This document shows, piece after piece, positions 8,268 to 17,396 of a stretch of 64,000 nt of DNA. The notes under the pieces are model-generated. The model saw nothing but the letters and a program-made list of their open reading frames with translations, made no database searches and was not told the origin of the DNA. The stretch is from V1-33 sp039795165 (GTDB lineage: Bacteria > Verrucomicrobiota > Verrucomicrobiia > Verrucomicrobiales > V1-33), in contig JBDKER010000004.1 of the NCBI GenBank assembly GCA_039795165.1, forward strand, positions 124,001 to 188,000. The letters are read 5' to 3'. How positions within the stretch are numbered: the first letter of the stretch is position 1; the number at the start of each line of letters is the position of its first letter. A program made the translations under genes and the position numbers.

Positions 8268-10013
8268 TCAGCGGACTTCCTGCGCCGCATCGCGCCGCGA
8301 AGAAAACCATGCCTGGAACACCGGGCTCGGCGGCGTGAAGGGCGACCCGTTGTCCCCGGCCGTCATGCCTTTGGTCATGTTCTGCTTGTCTTCCTCCATC
8401 TTGGGATCCTTCGGCAGTTCCTTCTTCGCCACATGAACGAGTAGCAGACCCTCCGGCACTTCGAGGGGCTCGGACGTCTCTCCCGGATTGAGCTTGCGGC
8501 ACTGCGTGAGCACCAGACTCGAATTCGGAATCGTCTGCGGTGGTGGCTGCTTGCCCGTGAAAACCGGGATCTCGCCCGCCGTCAGCCCAGCCGCCGTAAC
8601 CGCTTCCGGGAACGGTTTGCTTTCCTTGAGTGCTTCGGCAATCGCCGCCCGTGCCTTCGTGGCCGCTTCCTTCATGGCCTCGCCCGCCTTCGTCTCTTTG
8701 AGTTTCGCCGTAATCTTCTCCTTCACTTCCGCGAGCGGCAGCACCCCGGCCTTCGTCACGCTCACGACCTCGAAGAGGCACCAGCCATTGGCCGTCTGCA
8801 CCGGGTCGCCCGGTCCAGGCTCGACCGCAAACATGGACTCGATGGCCGCGGTCTCGGCCTTGATGCCCTCAGGCGGAGCCGCCTTCGTGAATTCCGCTTG
8901 GGCCGCCTCGAAGCCCGCCCCCTTGGCAGCTTCCTCGAATGGCTGCGCTCCGCGTTCCTCGGCCACCAGCGCCGTCGCAAGGGAATCAACCTTCTGCAGC
9001 CATTCCCGCTCGGTCTTCTGGAATTCCTCCATGGCCTTGGTGTGACCATCGAGAGCCTTGGTGTACTCTTCCTGCTTCTTCTTGAATTCTTCTTCCTTTG
9101 CCTTCTTCGCTGCCTCGTCTGTGATCTTGCTGAGGTCTTCCGTCACCGGAGCCACCGGGGCCACCGGAGGGGCGGGCTTGGCCGCAAAGACATACTTCAC
9201 GGAACGCTTCTCATCGGAAAGCACCGAAGCATCCGCAGGGGTTGCCTTGGCTTCTCCCTCCGCCGGGGCAGGAGCCTCGGCCTTGGCCTTCTCCGCATCG
9301 TAAAACTTCTGAATCTCTTCGTCGCTCACCGTCTGCTCGGCATACTTCTCCTTCGGAGCCAGTGCCGTGAAGGCCGTCACCTTCGCATTCTGCACCGCAT
9401 AGGCCGCATCAACCTCCGCAGGCGACGGCGCAAAGCTGCCGCCCACCAGTTTGCTCATCTTCTGGAAGAGAATGATGTCGTGCGCCAGATGGTAGAGCTT
9501 CCGCTCAGTCGTTGTCTTGTCCCCCAGCGCGCCGCTGCTCAGAAATGCCTCGTACTTGGTGATGTCGAAGCGCCCACCCGTGCGGAACGCCCCCAGTTCC
9601 TGAATCATGCGGGCCACATCCTCCCGGTCAGCCGCAATTCCGAGCTTCTTCGCTTCTTCACGCATCACCATCACATTGAGCGTGAAATCCATGTCCTCGC
9701 CCGAATTCCGGCTCGTGTTCTGATAGCGGTTCGAAATCGCACTGAGCGTATTCACGAACTTCTGCGAAGGATCACTGAAGCGCGCCATGAAATCATTCCC
9801 CTCAATCATGGCTCCCAGCCGGCCGGCAATCATCTGCATCTCGTCAACCGACTGCTTTTCCCCAGCCGAGAAATCACGCCCATAAAGGGTGCCCGCCCGC
9901 GTTCCCGATCCAGTGCGCTGGTTGGGATCGTACAGGAAAGTGAAGGCGATGATGACGACGACCGCGATGATGCACATCAGGACGTAGTGGTGCTTGCGGA
10001 GAGTCTCGAGCAT
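8268..10013 (-). CDS. SurA/PpiD-like membrane-anchored chaperone
   Basis: 581 aa with the ATG at 10013 (MLETLRKHHYVLMCIIAVVV); an upstream start would add 12 residues before the membrane anchor. One N-terminal transmembrane helix (about residues 9-27) leads to a SurA_N-like helical domain with MREEAKKLGI, EDVARMIQEL and FDITKYEAFLS, the pattern of PpiD/SurA foldases that help outer-membrane proteins fold. A long charged coiled coil rich in Ala/Lys/Glu (about residues 245-350) separates N- and C-terminal regions. I could not find a clear parvulin catalytic domain, so it may be a chaperone without isomerase activity. It is coupled to the TPR gene downstream. Confidence 0.75.
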   Translation of the reverse strand: MLETLRKHHYVLMCIIAVVVIIAFTFLYDPNQRTGSGTRAGTLYGRDFSAGEKQSVDEMQMIAGRLGAMIEGNDFMARFSDPSQKFVNTLSAISNRYQNTSRNSGEDMDFTLNVMVMREEAKKLGIAADREDVARMIQELGAFRTGGRFDITKYEAFLSSGALGDKTTTERKLYHLAHDIILFQKMSKLVGGSFAPSPAEVDAAYAVQNAKVTAFTALAPKEKYAEQTVSDEEIQKFYDAEKAKAEAPAPAEGEAKATPADASVLSDEKRSVKYVFAAKPAPPVAPVAPVTEDLSKITDEAAKKAKEEEFKKKQEEYTKALDGHTKAMEEFQKTEREWLQKVDSLATALVAEERGAQPFEEAAKGAGFEAAQAEFTKAAPPEGIKAETAAIESMFAVEPGPGDPVQTANGWCLFEVVSVTKAGVLPLAEVKEKITAKLKETKAGEAMKEAATKARAAIAEALKESKPFPEAVTAAGLTAGEIPVFTGKQPPPQTIPNSSLVLTQCRKLNPGETSEPLEVPEGLLLVHVAKKELPKDPKMEEDKQNMTKGMTAGDNGSPFTPPSPVFQAWFSSRRDAAQEVR

Positions 10014-10176
10014 GGCGGGTTTGACGGGAAAGCGGTTGCAGGCCGACACAGCAGGAAATCAGATGCCTGCTGCGGACGGGTCGCGATAGTAGGGTTGGCC
10101 CTCCCCACGGGCAACTGGATTTTAGCCCGCGGGGATTCGGGCTTGCGGGAACAGGGGAGGACGGAACCTTCCACTC

Positions 10177-10482
10177 ATGAACACCCGCACCACCACCGCC
10201 GTCCTCGGGACTCTGCTGCTGGTCTCCGCGGGCTTCCACTTGCGCTCCGCCCTGCAGCCGGAAACGCCGGTTCCGCCCGGAGCCAGTCCCCCGCCGCCTC
10301 CGGATCCCGCCGGCCCGCAGCTCCGGCTCCCGGAAATGGATTTCTCCGGCACCGGGCTGTCGGACGTTTCATGGAAGCTGCCGGACACCGAACTTCCCCC
10401 CGGACCAGGGTGGCAACCCGCCGCCCCCAGTCCACTCCAGTCCCCGACCCTCGCCCCGGAGCCCTCCCATTCTCCTCCATGA
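10177..10482 (+). CDS. Small proline-rich membrane-anchored hypothetical protein
   Basis: 101 aa, unrecognised. It begins with a short hydrophobic helix (TTAVLGTLLLVSAGFHL) that could be a signal anchor. The rest is strongly Pro-rich, suggesting an extended periplasmic segment. Its stop overlaps the start of the M28-like gene by 4 bp (ATGA), which is the main reason to believe it is translated. The low complexity means coding status is less certain than for its neighbours. Confidence 0.55.
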   Translation: MNTRTTTAVLGTLLLVSAGFHLRSALQPETPVPPGASPPPPPDPAGPQLRLPEMDFSGTGLSDVSWKLPDTELPPGPGWQPAAPSPLQSPTLAPEPSHSPP

Positions 10483-11531
10483 ACGCCGAAGCCGCTCCCG
10501 CCCCGCCGCGCCTCATCCGCAACCTCATCCTCGGTCTCCCCATCGGCCTCATCATCACCAGCATCATCGCCATGGTGATCTACTTCCAGCTCGAGGAACG
10601 CGACCGCGCCAAGTCAGGCCGCCCCGTCACCCGGCAACCCATCGACCGCGCCGAACTCGCTTCGCAGGTCCGCATGCTCGGCGAAACCATCGGGGAACGC
10701 CACGCCGCCAAGCCCGACCGACTCCGCATGGCCGCCAAATACATCGTCTCCACCCTCGGCTCGGCCAATTTCGGATTCAAACCGGCCATCGAAACCTTCA
10801 CCTCGGGCGACCAGGAATTCTCGAACCTCATCCTCGAACTGACAGGAACCTCGGACGCCCGCTGGGGCGAAGTCGTCGTCGTGGGCACCCATTACGATTC
10901 ACCCACCGGAAGCCCGGGAGCCAATGCCAACGCCACCGGAGTCGCCGCCGTCATGAGCCTCGCCCGCGCCTTTGCCGGTTCGGCCCACGAACGGACCCTG
11001 CGCTTCGTGTTCTTCGCAAACGGGGAGGCTCCCGCCCCGGGCCGCGTCGATCCCTCCGGGGCCGCTCACTACGCCGATGGCCTCCGCCGCCGCGGAGAAT
11101 CGGTCGTCGCCATGGTCGAACTCGGTTCGCTCGGTGCATGGCAGACCATGCCGGGCAGTCAGCGGTCCCTGCCGGGAGCCGTGCCTGCGCTTCCGGAAAC
11201 CGCGGACTTCCTCGCATTCATAGCCTCACCCTCCGGAACCCCGCTCGCGCAGGCCGCCGCGTCATGGTTCCGCGAAAGCAGCACGCTCCCATGCCATGCC
11301 GCCGAAGTTCCCGCCGGCACCGCGGGGCCCCGGGGCGACTGGCTGGCTTTCTCCTCGGCCGGATTCCCCGCGCTGCATGTCAGCGATACCGGAATCCTGC
11401 GGAATCCCCGGCACGGCACCGCCGAGGACCGCCCGGATTCCATCGACGAGGACCGCTTCGCCGCCGCCGTCAAAGGCCTCGAAGGATTCCTCGCACGACT
11501 CGCCAATCCCGGCCCCGCAGGCACACCCTGA
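10479..11531 (+). CDS. M28-family metallopeptidase homologue, probably inactive
   Basis: 350 aa with one N-terminal membrane helix (about residues 13-36) and a large M28 aminopeptidase-like domain outside. The fold is recognisable: VVGTHYDSPTGSPGANANAT, LRFVFFANGEAPAPG, VVAMVELGSLG and ILRNPRHGTAEDRPDSID. Compared with active relatives, which read GANDN, NEEPP and NPxYHT at these places, the bridging metal Asp is Ala150, the general-base Glu is Gly182, and the last metal His is Gly314 (a His sits one residue earlier). His138, Glu183 and Glu214 remain. The start was chosen because it overlaps the preceding stop (ATGA). A binding or regulatory role is more likely than hydrolysis. Confidence 0.8.
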   Translation: MNAEAAPAPPRLIRNLILGLPIGLIITSIIAMVIYFQLEERDRAKSGRPVTRQPIDRAELASQVRMLGETIGERHAAKPDRLRMAAKYIVSTLGSANFGFKPAIETFTSGDQEFSNLILELTGTSDARWGEVVVVGTHYDSPTGSPGANANATGVAAVMSLARAFAGSAHERTLRFVFFANGEAPAPGRVDPSGAAHYADGLRRRGESVVAMVELGSLGAWQTMPGSQRSLPGAVPALPETADFLAFIASPSGTPLAQAAASWFRESSTLPCHAAEVPAGTAGPRGDWLAFSSAGFPALHVSDTGILRNPRHGTAEDRPDSIDEDRFAAAVKGLEGFLARLANPGPAGTP

Positions 11532-11622
11532 CTCCAGCCGCGCAACCGCAAGTCCATCCACAAAGGGCATGACGCCGGGCCACGGATTTGACCGCCGGCA
11601 GGAACTTGCTCTGCGCGCCCCC

Positions 11623-11662
11623 AAAGAAAAACCCGGTGACGTCCACAAGGAACGCCACCGGG
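11623..11662 (-). terminator. Intrinsic terminator downstream of the PVC-type dehydrogenase gene
   Basis: On the minus strand an 11-bp stem (CCCGGTGGCGT pairing with ACGTCACCGGG, one G-U wobble, 9-nt loop) is followed by TTTTTCTTT. It lies 25 bp past the stop of the dehydrogenase gene ending at 11687. Confidence 0.8.
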
Positions 11663-11686
11663 CCTTCACGAATCAAGGAAACCGTC

Positions 11687-14107
11687 CTACTGCAGCAGGC
11701 TTTCGAGCGCTTTCTCCTTGGCGGCGGCCGGCTGGAAGTCGAAGGCGCGCATGAGCAGATCCTTTTCTTCCTCGGGTGTGCCGTCGTGCTTCACGGCCTT
11801 CGCAATCCATTCAGCACTGCTGGCTGCCCTGCTCCGCCAGAGAATGGCACGCCCTGCCGCCGTCGTTTCCGGATGCGGCACCAGCGCCACATAAGCCGCC
11901 AGACAGGCATCCCACTGCAGCGCCGCCCCAATCCCCAGCGCTTCCAGATACCAGCGGTCCTTGCCATCATGCTGCTTCGCCAGCTGCGCCCACAGCGGAG
12001 CCATCGCCTCCGCCTTCTCAAAACGCAGGGCAATGACAGCTTCGCGGCGCACCGCTGCCGAGGGATCATTGACCAGCCCGGCCACCAGCGCCGGCAGATC
12101 CATCTTGAGCTGACGTGCCAGCCGCAGACCAAGGCAGCGGATATCCTCGTCCTTGTCCGCAAGGGCCGCCTTCACCGCCTCGCCACCCTTGCCGGGAAGC
12201 TTGCCAAGAACCCAGAGCGCCCGCGCCCGCAGACGACTGTCGCTCCCGCTCAGATGCGGCTGCAGGGCCGCCACCGCCGCGTCGCCAGCCTTGTGCAGTG
12301 CCTCCCAGGCCAGATAGCGCACGTCCTCATTCGGATTCGCCAGCGCCTGAGCCGCTCCCTCGGGCGTCGAGAAATCAAACGACGGCACCGCATAACCTTT
12401 GTGCCCCGCCGGGGTCACCCGGTACACCCGCCCATGATCAAGGTCTCCCATGGCATGACCACCAACTCCCGGATCATACCAGTCGGCAATGAAGAGCGAT
12501 CCATCCGGAGCCACACAGACATCGGACGGACGGAACCAGCGGTCGTTCTTCTGCCCCACAAGGTCGTCCATGGTGGCCGCATAGCCCGCGCCCGACCGGG
12601 TCACCGGATACGCCCGCACAATGTTCGGCCCAGCATCGGCATGAATCATCTGACCATGAAAACGCGACGGCAGCAGGCCGCCTTCGTAAACCAGAATCCC
12701 GGTCGGGCTCCCCGCCCCCGTGTGCAGCAGATTGGGCACCACTCCGGGATCGCGCAGATGCCAGTGCGCCGCCTGCACTTCCTCGTCGGTTTTCGCATTC
12801 CCCTTGTTCCAGCCGGCTCCCGTCACCTCGTCGCGGTATCCATAATTCCCGAATTCCATCACGAAGTTGATCCGCACCCCCTTGTTGCCATCGTCATCAT
12901 TGTCCGATTGCCAGATGCCGCCAAAGGAATCGACGGCGACTTCCCAGTTGTTCCGGAAATTCCACGCAACCGTCTCCAGCCCGCTGCCATCAGGATTGCA
13001 GCGGAAAATCATCCCTTCCTGATACGGCTGACGCGACGCCCGCACTTCGTTGCCGGCCGCATCCATGATCGGCTTGCCATCCTTGTCCTTCAGTTGGTGC
13101 CCTTCATTCCCGAAGTTGAAGTATAGCTTGCCATCAGGCCCGAAATGCGCGGCGTGAATGCTGTGGTCGTGCTGCGCCCCGTCAATGCCGCTGAACATGA
13201 CTTCCGCCTTGTCGGCCTTCAGGTCGCCATTCTCATCGTACAGATTCCACACCTTCCCGGCAGCCGCCACAATGACCCGGTTCCCGAGCACCGTTACCCC
13301 ATGCGGACTCATCATCTCGGGACTCTCGAAGAAGACAGTCTGCTTGTCGGCTTTCCCATCACGATCGCTGTCTTCCAGTACAAGAATGCGGTCGCCTGCC
13401 GGCCGCTTGCCATTGTGCCCACGGTAATTCACCACCTCGGCAATCCACACCCGACCCTTGTGATCAATGTCCATCGCCGATGGACTCAGCAGCATCGGCT
13501 CGGTCGCATACGACTCCACCTGCAGCCCATCTCCCACTTCCAGCGCTGTCAGTGCCGCCTCGGGATCGAGCCCGCCGCCCCCGCCGCCGCCACCGCGCTT
13601 CGCCATGGCTGGCTTCTCGGTGTACACCTGAAACTGCACGGTGGCCCCGTTGCCCTGCGCCACCCCTCCCTTATCAAGCGCCCCGCGGGCCGTGAACTTC
13701 CGGCTGCCCGACGGCAGATCAAACTCAATGACACTGTGCGCATGCGTCCCAATCCCCTCGGCCACCGGTTGATCATTCACCACCATCGGACTGCCCCCCG
13801 CATTCTGATTCATCCGCACCTGACCCCAGTCGGCCGACGCACTCACCGGACGCATCTCCGTCAGCTTCTTCGTCCCGAAATCACCCGTAATCACCGGATT
13901 CACCCAGTTCGCCCAGTCACAGGCAAAGCCATCGCCTCCATCGTTGACCACCAGAAAGAGCTTCTTCGCCCCACTGACATCGACTTCAATGTCGACCGCA
14001 TGACCCACGGTCTCGGAGGTCAGACGGTGACTCGAATAAACTGGCTTGGGAGCCGCCGGGGACTGGGTAGCCGCCAGCAGGGACAGGAGGAGGGGGGATT
14101 TCTTCAT
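11687..14107 (-). CDS. PVC-type membrane-bound dehydrogenase with NPCBM domain and HEAT repeats, lacking the haem domain
   Basis: 806 aa with a signal peptide (MKKSPLLLSLLAATQSPAAP). Residues about 22-170 form an NPCBM-like carbohydrate-binding module (VNDGGDGFACDWANWVNP, GIGTHAHSVIEFDLP). A Gly-rich linker follows, then the PVC dehydrogenase propeller (about 180-560: MDIDHKGRVWIAEVVNYRGH, DGLFI-like blades, FIADWYDPGVGGHA). HEAT-like repeats occupy about 580-800 (ALANPNEDVRYLAWEAL and others). Relatives normally continue into a CxxCH cytochrome c domain; here the protein stops after the HEAT repeats and an intrinsic terminator follows directly, so the haem is absent. It probably acts on sugars in the periplasm, with electron transfer needing a partner. 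Confidence 0.87.
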   Translation of the reverse strand: MKKSPLLLSLLAATQSPAAPKPVYSSHRLTSETVGHAVDIEVDVSGAKKLFLVVNDGGDGFACDWANWVNPVITGDFGTKKLTEMRPVSASADWGQVRMNQNAGGSPMVVNDQPVAEGIGTHAHSVIEFDLPSGSRKFTARGALDKGGVAQGNGATVQFQVYTEKPAMAKRGGGGGGGGLDPEAALTALEVGDGLQVESYATEPMLLSPSAMDIDHKGRVWIAEVVNYRGHNGKRPAGDRILVLEDSDRDGKADKQTVFFESPEMMSPHGVTVLGNRVIVAAAGKVWNLYDENGDLKADKAEVMFSGIDGAQHDHSIHAAHFGPDGKLYFNFGNEGHQLKDKDGKPIMDAAGNEVRASRQPYQEGMIFRCNPDGSGLETVAWNFRNNWEVAVDSFGGIWQSDNDDDGNKGVRINFVMEFGNYGYRDEVTGAGWNKGNAKTDEEVQAAHWHLRDPGVVPNLLHTGAGSPTGILVYEGGLLPSRFHGQMIHADAGPNIVRAYPVTRSGAGYAATMDDLVGQKNDRWFRPSDVCVAPDGSLFIADWYDPGVGGHAMGDLDHGRVYRVTPAGHKGYAVPSFDFSTPEGAAQALANPNEDVRYLAWEALHKAGDAAVAALQPHLSGSDSRLRARALWVLGKLPGKGGEAVKAALADKDEDIRCLGLRLARQLKMDLPALVAGLVNDPSAAVRREAVIALRFEKAEAMAPLWAQLAKQHDGKDRWYLEALGIGAALQWDACLAAYVALVPHPETTAAGRAILWRSRAASSAEWIAKAVKHDGTPEEEKDLLMRAFDFQPAAAKEKALESLLQ

Positions 14108-14201
14108 GGTGAATCAGGTTTCAGCCGCCCGGATACGTGCCGCCAGACCCCTTCGTTTCACCCGCTTGCCCCAGTCCGCTTCCCACCCGACCGACGCAAC
14201 C

Positions 14202-14948
14202 ATGGAAGATGCCCCGGATTCCCCATTCCTCACGGCCACCGAAGCCCGCGTGCTCGGCTGCCTCCTCGAAAAGGAACTGACCACCCCGGAATACTACCCG
14301 CTCACCCTGCAGTCACTCACCGCTGCCTGCAACCAGCGCAGCAACCGCGACCCCATCGTCGCATGGGACGAAGCCACCGTCTCCGCCGCCGCCGATGGAC
14401 TGCGCCGCCGCCGCCTCGCCGTCATGGTCCAACTCGCCGGCAGCCGCGTCCCCAAATACCGCCACGCCCTCCACGAAGTCCATGGCCGTCTCGACCCTGC
14501 CATGACCGCTGTCCTCTGCGAACTCCTCCTCCGCAATGTCCAGACCGCCGGGGAACTGCGCGCCCGCGCCAGCCGCATGCACAGCTTCCCCGATTCCGAT
14601 GCCGCGGAAGCCGCCGCCCTCCGCCTCGCGGAATACGCACCAGAGCCCCTCGCCGTCATCCTCCCTCCCGGAGTCAGCCGCCGCGTCCGCGCCTTCGCCC
14701 ACACCCTCTCCGGCCCCATCGACCCACTCAGCGCAGCCACCACTCCCATCCCGCCTGCCCCATTGAACAGTCCCGCCCCGGACGACTGGCGCGACCGCAT
14801 GGAAGCGGAAATCAGCAGCCTGCACTCCGAACTCGCGGCCCTCCACGCGGCGGTCGCGGAACTCCGCATGACAACGCCTCCCGGACAGGTCAGCCACCTC
14901 AACGACTGCTCCCCACCTGCGGAGTCAGACGGGCCAGCCGCTCCCTGA
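14202..14948 (+). CDS. YceH-like (DUF480/UPF0502) winged-helix protein
   Basis: 248 aa. The ATG at 14202 begins MEDAPDSPFLTATEARVLGC, matching the conserved start of the YceH family. The characteristic sequence LLEKELTTPEYYPLTLQSLT and CNQRSNRDP is present, followed by a second winged-helix unit (LLRNVQTAGELRARASRMHS). A Pro-rich linker leads to a C-terminal helical segment (EISSLHSELAALHAAVAELR). The function of the family is unknown; two winged helices suggest nucleic-acid or protein binding. Its last 50 bp overlap the convergent kinase gene. Confidence 0.87.
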   Translation: MEDAPDSPFLTATEARVLGCLLEKELTTPEYYPLTLQSLTAACNQRSNRDPIVAWDEATVSAAADGLRRRRLAVMVQLAGSRVPKYRHALHEVHGRLDPAMTAVLCELLLRNVQTAGELRARASRMHSFPDSDAAEAAALRLAEYAPEPLAVILPPGVSRRVRAFAHTLSGPIDPLSAATTPIPPAPLNSPAPDDWRDRMEAEISSLHSELAALHAAVAELRMTTPPGQVSHLNDCSPPAESDGPAAP

Positions 14949-17319
14949 GCGCGGTAACCCGCTCGGCATGCTCCGGCCGCAGCCGATCCCGGGATTCCGC
15001 CACAAACTCATCCAGATCCCGTCGGGCAATCTCCAGCCAGTTCGAAGGTTTTCCCTCCAGCGGAGCCCCCGTCTCGGCCAGCAGAACCCCGGCCTCGCAC
15101 GCGCCAAGGCTATGATGTTCATACCAGTCTTCCCCGGAATTCTTCAGCTGCCGGAACCGCTGGCGCGCACCCTCGGCATTCCGCCACGCTGATTCCTCGT
15201 CGCCCGACAAACGATGCCGCTCCGCCGCCCGCAGCATCAGCTGCGTCCAGTACGCCTTGAGCCTCCGGTCACCCGGCCGGCTCCCCGTCATCATCATCCC
15301 GCAGCGGATCGCTTCCCCAGTCGCCGCTGCCGCAAGGGCCGGCTGCCCAGCCTCCGCCAGCCCATTCGCCCGGGCCGCCCAGGCATGCATCAGATCCTCA
15401 TGCAGACGGATCGTGAGAGCCTGCGAGATGCGCCCGGGATCACCGACAATCAACCGGCTCGCTTCCATAAGCGCCCTTTCCTCCCGATCACCCTCGCCGC
15501 GCGACCGCGCCAACATGGCCTCCGCCAGATGCACCTGGGCCAGCGCCCGGGCCGCCATGCCGTCTTCATCAGGCTCCGCCATGGCCTTGCGACCGTTCTC
15601 CAGAGCCACCCGCAGCGCTGCCTCGGCCAGATCCCCGCGCCCGCCATGCAGCAGCAACTGAACACGGTTGGCCTCCAGCTTCGCCAGATTCATCAATTCC
15701 TTTCTGGTGCCTGGACCACCCTCAGTTACCCGGGGAGCCCTCGCCAGCAGCTCTTCCACAACCACCAGCCCCCGCGGATCATCAGCCCCCCGCGCCAGAA
15801 TCGATTCCGTCATCACCCCTGCCACCTTCATGAGTTCATCGAAAACCACCGGAGTCAGCCGGCCAGCCACTCCAGTCACCAGTGTCCGCACTGCCCGCTG
15901 CGAGAAATCAATGCACTGAGCGTGCAGCTCAAGCCGGTTCTGAGCGACCGCCAGACCAGCCATGGCCTGCCCCAGCTCTTCCCGGAAAACCGTCACTTCC
16001 GGATGCTGCGCCATAAGGGGCTGCAGCTGCGCCATCGCATCGGAAAACGCCTGCGCTGCCACGGGATACTCTCCCCGCTGACTCGCGTTGACCGCCCGCG
16101 AGAGCGCGGCCCGGCCCTGCGACCGCCGCGGGTCATATGGCAATCCCGCCACCTCGAAGCTCCATGGGAACTGCGCCACCTGCTGCTCAAACGCCCGGGC
16201 CAGTTCCTGCTTCCCCTCAGCTGCATAGCGCAGCCTCACCTCCGCAAGAAACCGCGAGAGTTCCTCGTGCATTTCATGCTGCGTGCGCTCCGCCGCCGTC
16301 TCCCGCTCCAGACGGATCCTCGCCCGCTCCCGCTCCCGCTCGATCGCCAACCCAGCCGCCCCTGCCAGCAGAACGGCTGACGCCCCCGCCGGCACCCAGT
16401 GCTTTCTCACCTTCTTGCCCAGCCAGTACAGTCCCGCTCCCCGCCGCGCCAGCACCGGCTCCCCGGCCAGCCACCGCCGGATGTCCTCCTCCAGTTCTGC
16501 CACGCTGCCATACCGCTGACTCTTCTCCGGATGCATGCAGCGGTCCGCCACCGCCGACAGATCCCGTGCCACCGACGGCGCCCGGTCCCGCAGGGACGGC
16601 CGCTCGCCCGACCGCGCCGCCGCCCACTGCGCCGCCACCGGCATCTCCGGCGGAAACACCGGCTCCCCAGCCACCAGAAAAAACAGGATCGCCCCCAGCG
16701 CATGCACGTCGGAAAGCGCATCCACCCGCTGCCATTCCCCCGCCGCCTGCTCCGGAGCCATCCACGCCAGCGACCCGAAAACTTCCCCGGCCCGCGTCAG
16801 CGTCAGATCGTCCACACTCCGGTCCGGACGGCACGCCAGCCCGAAATCCCCCACCTTCGGCTCACCCTCCGACGTCATGAAGACATTCCCAGGCTTCAGA
16901 TCCCGGTGAATCACCCCGGCCTGATGTGCATGCCGCACTCCCGCACAGATCCCCCGGAATACCTCCACCCTCCTCCGCAGATCCGCCTCGCCCTCCCGCA
17001 CCCAGCGCTCCAGGGTCGGCCCATCCACATATTCCATCGCCAGCCACGGCCCATCCGCACTCTCCCCGCAGCCATACACCCGCACCAGATTCGGATGCTC
17101 CAGCATCGCCGCAATCTCCACCTCCCGCGCAAACCGGTACATCGCCAGCCCCTGCTGCTGCAACGGTGCCAGATACTTCACCGCCACCTCCCGCAGCGTA
17201 CCCTCCTGCACCCCCCGCCAGACCACCCCCGACGACCCCCTGCTGATGTACGTGTGAATGACATAGCCTTCCGGCTCCGGAATCCGCCCGCAGAAATGAT
17301 CAGGTCCACGCACGTCCAT
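14899..17319 (-). CDS. Transmembrane serine/threonine protein kinase (Hanks type)
   Basis: 806 aa. Kinase domain at about residues 18-290: Gly-rich loop SRGSSGVVWRG, catalytic Lys48 in VAVKYL, HRDLKPGN (Asp140) and VGDFGLA (Asp158), then GSLAWMAPEQ, so all active-site residues are present. One transmembrane helix lies at about 309-326 after a basic stretch, and a charged coiled coil (ERERERARIRLERETAAERT) follows. The C-terminal 450 residues are helical and TPR-like and lie across the membrane. The 5' flank is AT-rich, unlike the surroundings. Two ECF sigma factors of a type often linked to such kinases are encoded 0.9-2.4 kb away in the opposite direction, suggesting a signalling unit. Confidence 0.92.
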   Translation of the reverse strand: MDVRGPDHFCGRIPEPEGYVIHTYISRGSSGVVWRGVQEGTLREVAVKYLAPLQQQGLAMYRFAREVEIAAMLEHPNLVRVYGCGESADGPWLAMEYVDGPTLERWVREGEADLRRRVEVFRGICAGVRHAHQAGVIHRDLKPGNVFMTSEGEPKVGDFGLACRPDRSVDDLTLTRAGEVFGSLAWMAPEQAAGEWQRVDALSDVHALGAILFFLVAGEPVFPPEMPVAAQWAAARSGERPSLRDRAPSVARDLSAVADRCMHPEKSQRYGSVAELEEDIRRWLAGEPVLARRGAGLYWLGKKVRKHWVPAGASAVLLAGAAGLAIERERERARIRLERETAAERTQHEMHEELSRFLAEVRLRYAAEGKQELARAFEQQVAQFPWSFEVAGLPYDPRRSQGRAALSRAVNASQRGEYPVAAQAFSDAMAQLQPLMAQHPEVTVFREELGQAMAGLAVAQNRLELHAQCIDFSQRAVRTLVTGVAGRLTPVVFDELMKVAGVMTESILARGADDPRGLVVVEELLARAPRVTEGGPGTRKELMNLAKLEANRVQLLLHGGRGDLAEAALRVALENGRKAMAEPDEDGMAARALAQVHLAEAMLARSRGEGDREERALMEASRLIVGDPGRISQALTIRLHEDLMHAWAARANGLAEAGQPALAAAATGEAIRCGMMMTGSRPGDRRLKAYWTQLMLRAAERHRLSGDEESAWRNAEGARQRFRQLKNSGEDWYEHHSLGACEAGVLLAETGAPLEGKPSNWLEIARRDLDEFVAESRDRLRPEHAERVTALRERLARLTPQVGSSR

Positions 17320-17396
17320 AAAATACTATCATATACCTTCATTCATAAAATCAGATTTCACATCCGCATGACAAGCCTTATCTCTGAAATCCAATC

